A stretch of DNA of 64,000 nt, taken from assembly GCA_030603495.1 (NCBI GenBank), contig JAUVXR010000008.1, positions 18,591 to 82,590 on the forward strand, in the 5' to 3' direction. Of this stretch, positions 6,642-15,771 are shown one piece after another. The DNA is from a bacterium. Its GTDB lineage: Bacteria; Armatimonadota; Zipacnadia; Zipacnadales; Zipacnadaceae. The position numbers and the translations under genes were made by a program. The notes beneath the pieces are model-generated. The model searched no databases, was not told the origin of the DNA, and worked only from the letters and a program-made list of their open reading frames with translations. Positions within the stretch are counted from its first letter, which is position 1, and the number at the start of each line of letters is the position of its first letter.

Positions 6642-9512
6642 ATGTTCGGGCCCAGACGCAAGCGGGCCGTGTGGCTAAGCGCTAGTGTTGTCGTGGTAAT
6701 TGCGCTGTTCTCGCCGTGGCTGATCCGCTTGGAGCCGGCTTTTCATGACCTCCTCTTCAAGCTGCGGGGTAGCCGGGAGGTTGCTCCGCAGACCGTCGTC
6801 GTTGCCATTGACGAGGAGAGCCAGGGCAAGATCGGCCCGTGCCCCTGGCCGTATCGCCGCCTGGCGAATCTAGTGGAGCGACTCGAGCAGGCGGGGGCAG
6901 AGGTGATTGGGCTCGACTTGGTGGCTCTGGTCACCCAGGCGCGTCAGGGGCCCGTTGATGAGGGCAGTACCGCACTGGCGGAGGCGATGCGCCGACATGG
7001 GGCCGTAGTCCTGCCCAGTGTTATACTGCCCCCGGCTAGAAGTCAGAGGGTGGGGGCGATGGGGGCTGGACCAGCGGCACGGTTTGCCTGGGGCGAAGGG
7101 GCCGTCCCCCGCCCCGTCGCGCTCCGAGACGGCCGGCTGCATCTTCCTGAGCCGGAACTCGTCAGGACGGCGGCCGGACTGGGCACCATCAATGTCACTC
7201 CCGAAGCCGAAGGGACGCTCCGCCGTATGCCTCTGATTGCCTCTGACGAGGGGCGTATCTATCCCAGTTTTGCCGCCGAAGTGGCCCGCGTCTACCTGAA
7301 TGTCCCGGCGGGGCCGCACCGTGTCCAGGTCGCGCTAGACAGAGGCTGGCTGCGGCTGGGGGATGTGGCTGTTCCCATGGATAGCGCTGGCGAGATGTGG
7401 CTGAACTTCCCCCGCCCATATCCCAGTTGCGATACAATATCCTATGCCACAGTTTTCGAGCTTTCTCCAGAGCAGCTTTCCACGCAGTTCGCTGGCAAGA
7501 TAGTGCTGGTTGGGCCTACGGCTGTGGACATTGCCCGGATGTACCGGTCGCCGCTCTCGCCTCTGGTCCCCGGTGTTGAGTTAACTGCTGTGGCGGTGGC
7601 CAATATCATCAACGGACAGGCGCTGCGGCTGCTGCCGTGGTGGGTGACTATTCTGCTGCTGGTGGCGGTCTGTCTGGGGGTGGGATGGGTGCTGGCCGAG
7701 CTGGATATCGGCGCGGCTCTGCTCGTCGGTGCTGCCGCTGCGGCCGGCTACTGCGGCCTATGTCTGCTGCTCTTTGCCAACACGATTGTACTGCCCCTGG
7801 CCCTCCCGCTCATGGGTATTGTGGCCGTGACCATGATGTTGGCAGCCATGGCTGCTGCGCTCAGCGAGCAAGAGAAAACTCGGGCGCAAGCCCAACTGCA
7901 GGCCCGTATTCAAAGCATCCTCGGTGTAGGCCGGCTTATTGTCTCGAGTCTCGACCGCGATCAGCTTCTTGAGCAGATTCTCCAGTGGGTCGAGGCCGAG
8001 CTCCAGGCTCAGGCCGCCTCGGTCTTGGTCATGGATGACAAGCGTCGGCATCTGCGATTCCTGGCTGCTACCGGGGAGAAGGCTGAGAAGATCAAGGACT
8101 TTACCGTCCAACTGGGGCATGGGATTGCCGGGGAGGTGGCTGCCACCGGTGAAGCGCTCATCGTCAACGATGCCCGCGGCGACCCCCGTCATGCTCACGA
8201 CATCGCCCAGGCTCTGGATTTCGTCACCGACTCGGTTCTGGCTGTACCGATGATGCTCCACGGTGAGGTGGTCGGGGTTATTGAGGCGCTCAACAAGCGT
8301 GGCGGCTTGCCCTTTGACGAGGATGACGCTGTGCTCCTGACCGTGATCGCCCAGCAGGCGGCTCTGGTCCTGGACAGCGCCCGGCTCTATGCTGAGTTGC
8401 AGCAGCGCGTGGACTTTGCCAATGCTGAATTGCATGAGGCCAATACTCGGCTCAACCACGAAAAGGCTCGCATTGAGACGATGGTCGAGCAGATGGCCTC
8501 CGGCGTCCTGGCCACCGACGCGCACGACCGCATTGTGCTGATTAACCGCGCCGCCGAGGGGATGCTGGAGCTGCGCGGCGCGGCCGTGATCGGAGAGCTT
8601 GTTCTGGCGGTAGTCAAAGATAGCCGTGTGGCTGACATCTTTGCTCGTCCGCTCTCGCTAGAGGCCGGCGTCCATATCGAGCAGCTCGAGCTACCTGCCG
8701 AGAGTGGCAAGATCGTCCGCGTGCAGCTGGCTTTCGTCGAGGACCGCGAGCAGCAGCTCGGCAAGTGTCTGGTGCTGACTGACGTCACCCACTTTGTCAA
8801 GTTGAACCGCATGCGCACGGATTTGATCTCGTTTGTATCGCACGAGCTGAACAACCCCTTGAGCGCATTGCAGGGCTTTGCTACGCTGCTGACAGGGGCC
8901 GTTGAGCAACTCGATGCCCAGAGTCAGTCCTATTTCGCATACATCGAGCGCCTGGTCAAGCGTATGCAACACTTGGTGGTCGACTTCTTGAATATAGCCC
9001 GCCTTGATGCTGGCCAAGCCCTGTCCTTGGAGTGGGAGGTCATTGACAGCGGCAGGCTCACGAGCCTGGCGCAGAGCATCTTTGACCTAACAACGCACGA
9101 GACGCGCGATCACCAAGTGATTCTGGACATCCCCGCTGACCTGCCGCCCATCCGGTGCGACTTCTCTAAAATAGAGGGCATCTTGACTAATCTCATCAAT
9201 AACGCTATTAAATTCTCTCCGGGTGGGGGGACTGTCGAGGTTATAGCGCGTCGGGAAGCCGATTTCGTCAGAATAGCGGTGCGCGACGAGGGCATTGGCA
9301 TGTCGCCTGAGCAGAGGAGACACCTGTTCGAGCGATTTCGGCGGGTGCATGAAACGGGCGAATTGCGCGTGCACGGCACCGGGGTCGGGCTGTTCTTATG
9401 TAAACATCTGGTCGAGGCGCACGGAGGGACGATTGAGGTTGACAGCGAACCAGGCCAGGGCTCGACCTTCAACTTCACTATGCCCGTCGCGGATCAAGAT
9501 TCGGCACGATAG
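6642..9512 (+). CDS. CHASE2-GAF-PAS sensor histidine kinase
   Basis: A 956-residue membrane-bound sensor kinase. A first transmembrane helix (residues 10-29) leads into an extracytoplasmic CHASE2 domain ([10 protein letters not shown], then GADVIGLDLV-like sequence). A cluster of three hydrophobic helices at about 325-405 follows. The cytoplasmic part has a GAF domain (about 435-585, [14 protein letters not shown]), a coiled linker, a PAS domain (about 605-700), a HisKA domain with the phospho-acceptor in [10 protein letters not shown] (His734) and a HATPase domain. That last domain shows N, G1 and G2 boxes ([13 protein letters not shown] from Asn850, [17 protein letters not shown]). The ATG follows CCGGAGG. 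No response regulator is adjacent; the nearest is the lone receiver at 16631. The ligand of the CHASE2 domain is unknown. Confidence 0.93.
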   Translation: MFGPRRKRAVWLSASVVVVIALFSPWLIRLEPAFHDLLFKLRGSREVAPQTVVVAIDEESQGKIGPCPWPYRRLANLVERLEQAGAEVIGLDLVALVTQARQGPVDEGSTALAEAMRRHGAVVLPSVILPPARSQRVGAMGAGPAARFAWGEGAVPRPVALRDGRLHLPEPELVRTAAGLGTINVTPEAEGTLRRMPLIASDEGRIYPSFAAEVARVYLNVPAGPHRVQVALDRGWLRLGDVAVPMDSAGEMWLNFPRPYPSCDTISYATVFELSPEQLSTQFAGKIVLVGPTAVDIARMYRSPLSPLVPGVELTAVAVANIINGQALRLLPWWVTILLLVAVCLGVGWVLAELDIGAALLVGAAAAAGYCGLCLLLFANTIVLPLALPLMGIVAVTMMLAAMAAALSEQEKTRAQAQLQARIQSILGVGRLIVSSLDRDQLLEQILQWVEAELQAQAASVLVMDDKRRHLRFLAATGEKAEKIKDFTVQLGHGIAGEVAATGEALIVNDARGDPRHAHDIAQALDFVTDSVLAVPMMLHGEVVGVIEALNKRGGLPFDEDDAVLLTVIAQQAALVLDSARLYAELQQRVDFANAELHEANTRLNHEKARIETMVEQMASGVLATDAHDRIVLINRAAEGMLELRGAAVIGELVLAVVKDSRVADIFARPLSLEAGVHIEQLELPAESGKIVRVQLAFVEDREQQLGKCLVLTDVTHFVKLNRMRTDLISFVSHELNNPLSALQGFATLLTGAVEQLDAQSQSYFAYIERLVKRMQHLVVDFLNIARLDAGQALSLEWEVIDSGRLTSLAQSIFDLTTHETRDHQVILDIPADLPPIRCDFSKIEGILTNLINNAIKFSPGGGTVEVIARREADFVRIAVRDEGIGMSPEQRRHLFERFRRVHETGELRVHGTGVGLFLCKHLVEAHGGTIEVDSEPGQGSTFNFTMPVADQDSAR

Positions 9513-9519
9513 GTGCGTT

Positions 9520-9735
9520 ATAGCTACTCCGGATGAATTACATCTCGGGGACATCGTGCAACTCAAGAAGTCCCATCCTTGTGGCAGCAACGAGTGGGAG
9601 ATTGTCCGGCTGGGTGCGGATATCAAGGCGCGCTGCCGTGGCTGCGGACGGGTGATGATGATGCCCCGCCGGCGCTTTGTCCGCCGCATCCGCGAGCGCC
9701 GCGCTGCCGGGGAATTGCCGGAAGGCGAGAACTGA
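9520..9735 (+). CDS. DUF951 family protein (start codon unclear)
   Basis: A small basic protein of about 71 residues matching the DUF951 family. Its hallmark LGDIVQLKKSHPCGSNEWEI is followed by VRLGADIKARC and the paired cysteines RCRGCGRVMMMPR. Function is unknown; the cysteine spacing suggests a metal site and the fold is probably nucleic-acid binding. There is no ATG, GTG or TTG at a sensible position. The frame runs back into the kinase gene without one for about 30 codons. The best-placed candidates are ATA at 9520, four bases after AGGTG, or ATT at 9499. A sequencing error or translational coupling to the kinase stop codon at 9512 could explain this. The end coordinate is certain; the start is a guess. 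Confidence 0.7.
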   Translation: MATPDELHLGDIVQLKKSHPCGSNEWEIVRLGADIKARCRGCGRVMMMPRRRFVRRIRERRAAGELPEGEN

Positions 9736-9769
9736 GTTCCAACCGCACCGTTCTCCCAAAAGGTGGACA

Positions 9770-10711
9770 ATGAACAACGAGGTCTTGGTAGTTGGCTCCC
9801 TGGCTCTGGATACTGTAGAGACCCCCTTTGGCCAGGTTGAGGAAGCTCTGGGCGGCGCGGGGCTGTACGCGGCGACGGCGGCCAGTCTGCTCGCGTCGGT
9901 GCATCTGGTGGGTGTAATCGGTGATGACTTTCCCCAGCAAGCCTTGGACGATCTCGCTGGCCGAGGCGTAGTGTTGGATGGTGTGCAGATAATCGAAGGC
10001 GGTAAGTCGTTTCGCTGGTCAGGCCGCTATGAGTATGATATGAACGAGGCCGACACCCTCGAGACCCACCTCAACGTCTTTGCCGACTTCGAGCCCGTTC
10101 TGCCGCCGGCGGCCCGCCAGTGTGACTTCGTCTTCCTGGCCAACATTCTGCCCTCGCTTCAGCTCAGAGTTCTCGACCAGGTGGACCAGCCGCGGCTGAC
10201 CATCTGTGACACGATGAACTTCTGGATCGAAAACGCCCGCGAAGAGCTGCTCGAGGTGCTCAGCCGTGTACACGTCGCCGCAATGAACGACGCTGAGTTG
10301 CGCCAGCTCACTGGCCAGCCCAATCTCGCGAAGGCTGCCACAGAGGTACTCGAGATGGGGCCGAAGTACCTGGTCATCAAGAAGGGGGAGTACGGCGCTT
10401 CGTTGGTCTCGTGCGACCGGCATTTCGCCTTGCCCTGCTACCCGCTACCCACTGTCGTTGACCCTACCGGTGCCGGTGATAGCTTCGCGGGCGGCTTCAT
10501 TGGCTTTCTGGCGTGGTCAGGGGAGATAAGTGATGAACAGCTCCGTCAGGCCCTGGCCATCGGCACAGTCACGGCCTCGGCGTGTGTCGAAGATTTCTCC
10601 ATCAACGCTTTGGGCCGGCTCACAGCTGAGGAGTTGTACAAACGCTACGAGGCGTTGCGCGGCATGGTTGCCTTTCCCGATATCCCGCGGGAGGCGATCT
10701 GTTCTGTGTAG
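9770..10711 (+). CDS. PfkB-family carbohydrate kinase
   Basis: A 313-residue ribokinase-like sugar or nucleoside kinase. The N-terminal glycine motif (VVGSLALDTVETPFG, then LGGAGLYAATAASLL) and the C-terminal PfkB signature with the catalytic base (VVDPTGAGDSFAGGFIGF) are intact. The substrate cannot be read from the sequence. The N-terminus lacks the fructokinase hallmarks seen in the next gene. The ATG at 9770 follows AAAGGTGG. It lies 34 bases after the DUF951 gene and 45 bases before a second PfkB kinase, so the two kinases are probably cotranscribed. Confidence 0.85.
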   Translation: MNNEVLVVGSLALDTVETPFGQVEEALGGAGLYAATAASLLASVHLVGVIGDDFPQQALDDLAGRGVVLDGVQIIEGGKSFRWSGRYEYDMNEADTLETHLNVFADFEPVLPPAARQCDFVFLANILPSLQLRVLDQVDQPRLTICDTMNFWIENAREELLEVLSRVHVAAMNDAELRQLTGQPNLAKAATEVLEMGPKYLVIKKGEYGASLVSCDRHFALPCYPLPTVVDPTGAGDSFAGGFIGFLAWSGEISDEQLRQALAIGTVTASACVEDFSINALGRLTAEELYKRYEALRGMVAFPDIPREAICSV

Positions 10712-10756
10712 GTAGTCTGGATAGTAGCTCCAACCCAAGACGGAGGTTACAGCAAG

Positions 10757-11722
10757 ATGCCTGATATCATATGCCTGGGCGAGCCGATAGTTGATATGGT
10801 CTGTAGCCAGCCGGCCCGTGATTTGATCGCCGCTGGCAATTTCGACAAGGCCGCCGGCGGCGCCCCGCTTAACGTAGCCGCCGCCGCAGCCCGGCTGGGC
10901 GCAAGCTCGGGGATTATCTGCAAGGCCGGCGGCGACCATTTCGGCGACTTCATGCGCGAGAGTCTGGAGGCGGCCAGGGTGGACACCGAGCAGTTTCTCC
11001 AGGACCCCGACTATGCCACTCAGCTTGCCTTCGTGGCTGTGGATGAGAAGGGCATTCCCGCTTTCAGCTTTCATGTCAAACGTAGCGCGGACCAGATGCT
11101 CAGCGCCTCGGAGTTGGATTGGTCGTACCTCAACACGGCCCAGGTCTTCCACTTCGGCACCATCACGCTGATAAACACCCCCGCACGCCACGCCACGCTG
11201 GAGGCGGTCCAGTGGGCGACTGAGCAGGGGATAATGATTAGCCTCGACGTGAATCTGCGGCCGTCGCTGTGGCCCAGCCCCAGAGAGACTATGCGCTGGT
11301 CCGTGGAGGCGATAGCCAGGTGCGACTTTCTTAAAGTGAGCGAGGAAGAGATGCAGTTCATCATCGGCGTCGCCGACCTGGCAGAGGGCACGGCGGCCCT
11401 GCGGGAGATGGGTCCGGAGTTGGTGGCGGTAACCCTGGGAGAGCAGGGTGCCTACGTCTACAACGGGCACGAAGGCGGGCACGTTCCGGGCTTTGCCGTT
11501 GAGGTGGCCGACACCGTCGGCTGCGGCGATGCCTTTACCGCGGCTACGTTGGTAGGACTGCTGGAGGCCGATGCGGATCCGGCCGATCTGGACTGGTATT
11601 CGCTCCGCCAGATCGCGACCTTCGCTAATGCGACCGCGGCGCTTACCGCTACCGGCAAAGGCGGTATTCCCGCCATGCCGAGCCGACAGCAGGTGGCCGA
11701 ATTCCTGGAGACTCTTCCGTGA
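10757..11722 (+). CDS. Fructokinase-like PfkB-family kinase
   Basis: A 321-residue kinase closer to the fructokinase branch. It shows CLGEPIVDMV near the start, GGAPLNVAAAAARLGA at the substrate-binding glycine motif and SLDVNLRPSLWPS, a block typical of bacterial and plant fructokinases. The anion-hole motif is DTVGCGDAFTAA, where the usual GAGD Ala is Cys; this is tolerated in the family. The probable reaction is ATP-dependent phosphorylation of fructose, with 2-keto-3-deoxygluconate as an alternative substrate. A GGAGG precedes the ATG at a rather long spacing of about 11 bases. It is the last gene before a 389-base gap. Confidence 0.82.
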   Translation: MPDIICLGEPIVDMVCSQPARDLIAAGNFDKAAGGAPLNVAAAAARLGASSGIICKAGGDHFGDFMRESLEAARVDTEQFLQDPDYATQLAFVAVDEKGIPAFSFHVKRSADQMLSASELDWSYLNTAQVFHFGTITLINTPARHATLEAVQWATEQGIMISLDVNLRPSLWPSPRETMRWSVEAIARCDFLKVSEEEMQFIIGVADLAEGTAALREMGPELVAVTLGEQGAYVYNGHEGGHVPGFAVEVADTVGCGDAFTAATLVGLLEADADPADLDWYSLRQIATFANATAALTATGKGGIPAMPSRQQVAEFLETLP

Positions 11723-11804
11723 TAGACTGCTCTGCAGGGACCTGAGCGATGTAGTAACCTGAAGCATTCAGCCTGAGCGCGAGGAAGATGTGGAAAAACA
11801 AACT

Positions 11805-11834
11805 TTGTTGGGGTCTTGCAATTTTTCGTATGAT
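11805..11834 (+). promoter_or_regulatory. Candidate promoter at head of hydrogenase-locus leader
   Basis: TTGTTG (11805-11810) and TATGAT (11829-11834) are 18 bases apart in a locally AT-rich stretch after the kinase gene. A transcript from here would include the two inverted repeats at 11866-11987. Confidence 0.45.
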
Positions 11835-11865
11835 ATAGTACTATTAGGGTAGGGGACTTGGCGCC

Positions 11866-11987
11866 CACAACCCGGTGAAGGATTAGCCGGAGGTTGTGCA
11901 GACAGGAAAAAATTTTGGCTGCCGTTCGGTGGGCCTGGTACCTACAAAGTCTGTCGTTCGATGTACTGCTCAAAATTTTTTTGTCTG
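11866..11987 (+). ncRNA. Structured leader or small RNA upstream of the hydrogenase locus
   Basis: Two consecutive inverted repeats occupy the 389-base gap. The first pairs CACAACC (11866-11872) with GGTTGTG (11892-11898), with CGG/CCG continuing the stem. The second pairs CAGACAGGAAAAAATTTTG (11899-11917) with CAAAATTTTTTTGTCTG (11971-11987), apart from two extra bases in the left arm, and encloses about 53 bases. I do not recognise a known riboswitch class. It could be a leader controlling the downstream genes, an independent small RNA or a bidirectional terminator. The remainder of 11723-12111 contains only the candidate promoters listed. Confidence 0.4.
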
Positions 11988-12018
11988 TAGCTTGGTGATC
12001 ACCGCGGAAAACATTAAC

Positions 12019-12049
12019 TTGAGATGCCGGCGAACTCACTCCTGATACT
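12019..12049 (+). promoter_or_regulatory. Candidate proximal promoter for the molybdopterin-like gene
   Basis: TTGAGA (12019-12024) and GATACT (12044-12049) are separated by 19 bases, which is long but tolerable. The start codon follows about 55 bases after the expected transcript start and has TGAGGA as ribosome-binding site. Confidence 0.35.
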
Positions 12050-12111
12050 ATACGCAAACGAAAGCCTGTGATGGCTAAGCTTGCCCCAAGAGAATCTGAG
12101 GACTTGGACTT

Positions 12112-13941
12112 ATGAACCGGTTGGTCCCGATAATTTGCCCCTTCTGCGGGGTTGGCTGTGGGATGTATTTGCAGTGCGAGAGTGAAGTCGCCGCGTCGGC
12201 AGTCCCCAGTCTCAGCGATCCGATATCCCAGGGCCAGTTATGTGTGCGGGGTTGGCAGCTAGGGGACACGTTGCGTAATGCGTCCCGCCTGACTTCCCCC
12301 CTTGTCAAAGGCGAGCCAGTCACTTGGTCCCAAGCTCTGGCTGAAGTTGCCGAGTTGCTTGGGGGCATCGAGAGCAAGCGCGTGGGTGTGGTGGCTGCTG
12401 GTCACCTCACCAACGAGGAAGGCTTCGCTGTCCGCTACTTTGGCCGGCACGTCCTGGGCACATCCCACGTTGACAACTTCGGCCGCGCGGTGGACGGTCC
12501 CAGCCTTTGGGGCCTGCAATACAGCCTGGGTAAGCCGTTCCGGCGGCCTGCGCTAGACGAGATGGTTAACTGCGACTTGTTGGTCTGCCTCAATTCCGGT
12601 CTGCGGCACCTCAATGCGCAAGCTGGATCCTGGGTTAAGAAGGCCCAGCAGGCCGGCGCGCGTGTGGTGGTCCTCGATGAGCTGGATGATGGCCTGGCCA
12701 GCAGTGCTGACATATATATCGAGCACGTACCGGCCGCTACGGCAGCGGTGCTCCAGCAGCTTTTGAAGGTCCTGGCCGGCGGAATAGGCTCAACTGCTGC
12801 GCTCGATATGAGCAATCTCGGTCCCGCAGCGCTTGCCGAGCAGCTTGACAGTGCTGCCAAATTGATAGATGCGGCCCAGCGGGTAGGAATCGTCTTCCCG
12901 ATGCGGGCCTTCGCTACGCCTGAGCCAGGCATACTCGCCGCTGAGCTCGCCAAGCAGATCAATGCCTTGGGAAGCCAGCGGGCCGACATATTCGCGGTTG
13001 CCGGTACGCCCAACTCCGTGGGTCTCGAACAGATGGGTCTGATTCCCCAGGCGTCCGGCGAGACCGAAGCCCTGGGGCTATTTGAGATTCTCGAACCTGA
13101 CCAGCCAGAAGTCGAAGCTATTGTTGTTGTCGGTGAAGAGCTGACCGGCTGGGTCGGCGAGTCCGGCGTCCAGGCGCTCGCGGAAGCAGCGAAACCCCTA
13201 ATCGTGCTGGACAGCTTTCGTACCCCGACCGCCGAGATCGCGGACGTGGCCCTGCCAATGACGGTGCACGCTGAGAAGGCAGGCAGCTTCACGGGGCTGG
13301 AGGGGACTGCCCGGTGGACGGGTCAGGCTGTCGTGCCCCCCCAAGAGGTCCGCTACTTGCCGCAAATACTTAACGAATTGGCTGCGCAACTAGGCAAAGA
13401 GGGCGGTGCGGCAGAGGTTGACGCTATCTGGCAGCAGATTAGCGCTGAAGTATCCGGTTACGAGGATATTGACCTGGGCGCGCTGCGGGACAGCGGGCAG
13501 CAGTCACTTGGCACAGTGTCGCTCGGGCAAGAGAGCGGGCCCGTGGCGCACGACTACCAGCCGCCGGAGCTGGAAGCCTCCGAGCAGTGGCGATATAAGA
13601 TCGTGAGCCGGTATGACCGGAACTGGTGGATAAATGACTGGCGTATGCGGGCCATACCAGTGCTGTTCCGGGAGCTGCGCGACTGGGTGGCAGGATATGC
13701 AATGATGAATCCGGGCGATCTGGAGAAGGAAGGAATACGGCCGGGCCGGCCTGGTCAGCTCACCACGCCCTACGGTGGCGCCGCAGTCGCTCTGCATCCC
13801 CACCCGGGCCTGCCCTCGGGATTAATCCTGCTGCCCGCGCATGAAAATGATCTGGCCGACCAGCTGCTGGGCCCCAGCCGCTACAACCGGCGCAGCGGCG
13901 GCCGGGTGCGCTTCCCGACGCCAGCCAGCCTGCAGACTTAA
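12112..13941 (+). CDS. Molybdopterin-oxidoreductase-like protein lacking the Sec/Cys active-site ligand
   Basis: A 609-residue protein of the MopB superfamily related to formate dehydrogenase alpha subunits and NuoG. The N-terminus binds one [4Fe-4S] cluster (ICPFCGVGCGMYL plus CVRG downstream). In formate dehydrogenase the block VDxCARxU/C-H-GPSVAGL carries the metal ligand and a catalytic His. Here it reads VDNFGRAVDGPSLWGL, so by-eye alignment puts Val at the ligand position and Asp at the His. The protein is therefore unlikely to oxidise formate and may serve as an electron-transfer scaffold, as NuoG does. No in-frame TGA suggests selenocysteine. It is first in a run with HydB-like and HydG-like genes, leading into a Hyf-type hydrogenase. 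Confidence 0.85.
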   Translation: MNRLVPIICPFCGVGCGMYLQCESEVAASAVPSLSDPISQGQLCVRGWQLGDTLRNASRLTSPLVKGEPVTWSQALAEVAELLGGIESKRVGVVAAGHLTNEEGFAVRYFGRHVLGTSHVDNFGRAVDGPSLWGLQYSLGKPFRRPALDEMVNCDLLVCLNSGLRHLNAQAGSWVKKAQQAGARVVVLDELDDGLASSADIYIEHVPAATAAVLQQLLKVLAGGIGSTAALDMSNLGPAALAEQLDSAAKLIDAAQRVGIVFPMRAFATPEPGILAAELAKQINALGSQRADIFAVAGTPNSVGLEQMGLIPQASGETEALGLFEILEPDQPEVEAIVVVGEELTGWVGESGVQALAEAAKPLIVLDSFRTPTAEIADVALPMTVHAEKAGSFTGLEGTARWTGQAVVPPQEVRYLPQILNELAAQLGKEGGAAEVDAIWQQISAEVSGYEDIDLGALRDSGQQSLGTVSLGQESGPVAHDYQPPELEASEQWRYKIVSRYDRNWWINDWRMRAIPVLFRELRDWVAGYAMMNPGDLEKEGIRPGRPGQLTTPYGGAAVALHPHPGLPSGLILLPAHENDLADQLLGPSRYNRRSGGRVRFPTPASLQT

Positions 13942-13953
13942 GAGGTGTAGTTA

Positions 13954-15030
13954 ATGGCCGAGCCGACGGCATACGTTCTGAAAGCAGAAGACCTGCGCCC
14001 GGCAGTTGAACGGCTCTTTGAGCTTGGCGAGGAGGTCATTGCCCCCACTGCCCCCGCGCCCGGCGATGTCTTTTACCGACCGGTGCAGGGTGTAGATGAG
14101 ATCGAGTTCGAGTTTGGCAATGCCCTGGTCTCGCCCGTGCAGTTTCTGATGCCGGCCAAGGAAGTGCTCTTCGAGTACGAGCTGCGGCCGGGCCAGCCGC
14201 CGGAGATAACACCGCCCGAGCCACCATCCGAGCGCATCCTGTTCGGTATCCGGCCCTGCGACATCGCCGCCATCGAGTGCCTGGACCAGTTCTTTATCGA
14301 ACGCGAGCCGGTTGACACCCTGTATGAGCAACGCCGCCAGCGCACGACCCTGATTGCTCTGGCCTGCGCCGAGCCGGCCGCGGATACCTGCTTCTGCTCG
14401 TGCTGCGAGGGCACCGGGCCGGTCGCCGAGAGTGGCTACGATGTGCAACTCAGTCTGGTCGGGGAAGTCTATCTGGTTGAGTTTGCCACCGAAAAAGGCG
14501 AGCGTATCCGCCAGCAATGGCAGGATCTGCTCGAGCCGGCTACTGAAGAGCTCTTCGCCGCCCGCGAAGCGCAACTGCGGTATATGATTGAGAACCTGTT
14601 TGAGCCTGACTCTAACCTGGCGGCGGCCATTCGCCGGGTGACCGGGGACAACGTGGATCCGGAGGCGTGGGAGGAAATCGGTGCGGACTGCTACAGTTGC
14701 GGGGCCTGTTCGTATCTCTGCCCGGTCTGCACCTGCTACGACGTGATGGATGTGCCCTACGATGAGAGCCGAGGCGCGCGGATCCGGCGCATGGACTCGT
14801 GTCGACTGGGTGGATTCACGCGGGAAGCTACCGGACATATTGCCCGGCCCACGGAGGCCTCGCGGGCCCGTTGGTACGCCTATCACAAACTCAGCCACGA
14901 CTACCACGAGCAGCGCAGCAACTACGGCTGTGTGGGGTGCGGGCGCTGCATCATTGCCTGCCTGGGGCAGATCGGCATGCCGACGGTGTGCAAACTGATC
15001 CGCCAGCCCCAAGCAGAAAGAGCAAGCTGA
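13954..15030 (+). CDS. HydB/AsrA-like iron-sulfur electron-transfer subunit
   Basis: A 358-residue protein of the sulfhydrogenase beta / anaerobic sulfite reductase A family, which relays electrons between a flavoprotein partner and a catalytic unit. FGIRPCDIAAIECLD in the middle is a family hallmark. Two ferredoxin-type cluster motifs lie in the C-terminal third: CYSCGACSYLCPVCTC and CVGCGRCIIACLG. The ATG follows AGAGGTG, 12 bases after the molybdopterin-like gene. Its stop codon overlaps the start of the transporter gene (TGATG). The matching gamma subunit is one gene further on. Predicted to be cytoplasmic and attached to the hydrogenase; attachment is inference from gene order. Confidence 0.85.
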   Translation: MAEPTAYVLKAEDLRPAVERLFELGEEVIAPTAPAPGDVFYRPVQGVDEIEFEFGNALVSPVQFLMPAKEVLFEYELRPGQPPEITPPEPPSERILFGIRPCDIAAIECLDQFFIEREPVDTLYEQRRQRTTLIALACAEPAADTCFCSCCEGTGPVAESGYDVQLSLVGEVYLVEFATEKGERIRQQWQDLLEPATEELFAAREAQLRYMIENLFEPDSNLAAAIRRVTGDNVDPEAWEEIGADCYSCGACSYLCPVCTCYDVMDVPYDESRGARIRRMDSCRLGGFTREATGHIARPTEASRARWYAYHKLSHDYHEQRSNYGCVGCGRCIIACLGQIGMPTVCKLIRQPQAERAS

Positions 15031-15743
15031 TGTCACCAGAATTACTTGTTCTGACCATTACCGCCGCTTCACTAGGTTTCTTTCACACCTTGCTGGGGCC
15101 TGACCACTACATACCATTTATTGTAATGGCTCGGTCAGGAAGATGGTCCCTGGTCAAAACAACATGGGTGACTATCTTATGTGGTCTTGGTCATATACTA
15201 AGCTCTGTCCTGCTGGGCACCATTGGCATCGCGTTGGGTATTGGTGTTACAAAACTAGAAGGGGCAGAATCATTTCGTGGTGGCCTGGCGGCCTGGGCCC
15301 TCATTGCTTTTGGACTGGTGTATTTCGTTTGGGGTTTGCGCAGGGCTTTGAGGAATCGGCCGCACACGCATTCGCATGTTCATGAAGACCGCGCTGACCA
15401 CATCCACAGACATGTGCATACCCAAGACCACACGCACGTCCATGCGGCAGAGAAGAGCGCAAATCTTACGCCCTGGATTCTGTTCACGATCTTTGTCCTT
15501 GGCCCCTGTGAGCCGTTGATACCGATGCTTATGTATCCGGCAGCTAAGGGGAGCCTTTTCGGTGTGGTGTGGGTGACCGGTGTGTTCGGTGGGGTCACGA
15601 TCATGACCATGCTAAGCATTGTCCTGGTTTCGTCTTTGGGCGTAGTTCTTCTGCCGCTGAGACAATTGGAACGCTACACCCATGCGTTCGCGGGTGCCGC
15701 GATATGTCTTTGCGGAATGGCAATCCAGTTCCTTGGGTTGTAA
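15030..15743 (+). CDS. UreH/HupE-like metal (probably nickel) transporter with His-rich loop
   Basis: A 237-residue membrane protein with about six helices. GFFHTLLGPDHYIPF near the N-terminus is the metal-binding HxxxGPDH signature of the UreH/NicO transporter group. A cytoplasmic or periplasmic loop around residues 115-145 has more than ten histidines (HTHSHVH, HIHRHVHTQDHTHVH). Nickel import for the hydrogenase is the most likely role, with cobalt as an alternative. Two 60-base lines counted within the gene are 52-53% G+C, against 63% in a line of the preceding gene. This suggests acquisition from elsewhere, although the start overlaps the preceding stop by one base. It separates the beta and gamma subunit genes. 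Confidence 0.8.
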   Translation: MSPELLVLTITAASLGFFHTLLGPDHYIPFIVMARSGRWSLVKTTWVTILCGLGHILSSVLLGTIGIALGIGVTKLEGAESFRGGLAAWALIAFGLVYFVWGLRRALRNRPHTHSHVHEDRADHIHRHVHTQDHTHVHAAEKSANLTPWILFTIFVLGPCEPLIPMLMYPAAKGSLFGVVWVTGVFGGVTIMTMLSIVLVSSLGVVLLPLRQLERYTHAFAGAAICLCGMAIQFLGL

Positions 15744-15771
15744 TCCTGGGGGACAGGAAAAAGGAACAGCT

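Noticed and set aside
10517-11767. 416-codon minus-strand open frame
   Set aside because: It lies wholly antisense to two intact PfkB kinases and shows no domain pattern; long antisense frames are expected at this G+C.
12112-13941. Selenocysteine-containing formate dehydrogenase
   Set aside because: There is no in-frame TGA and the ligand position reads Val, so neither a Sec nor a Cys enzyme is supported.
13951-15036. 361-codon minus-strand open frame opposite the HydB-like gene
   Set aside because: The plus strand has two complete ferredoxin motifs and a good ribosome-binding site; the antisense frame has none.
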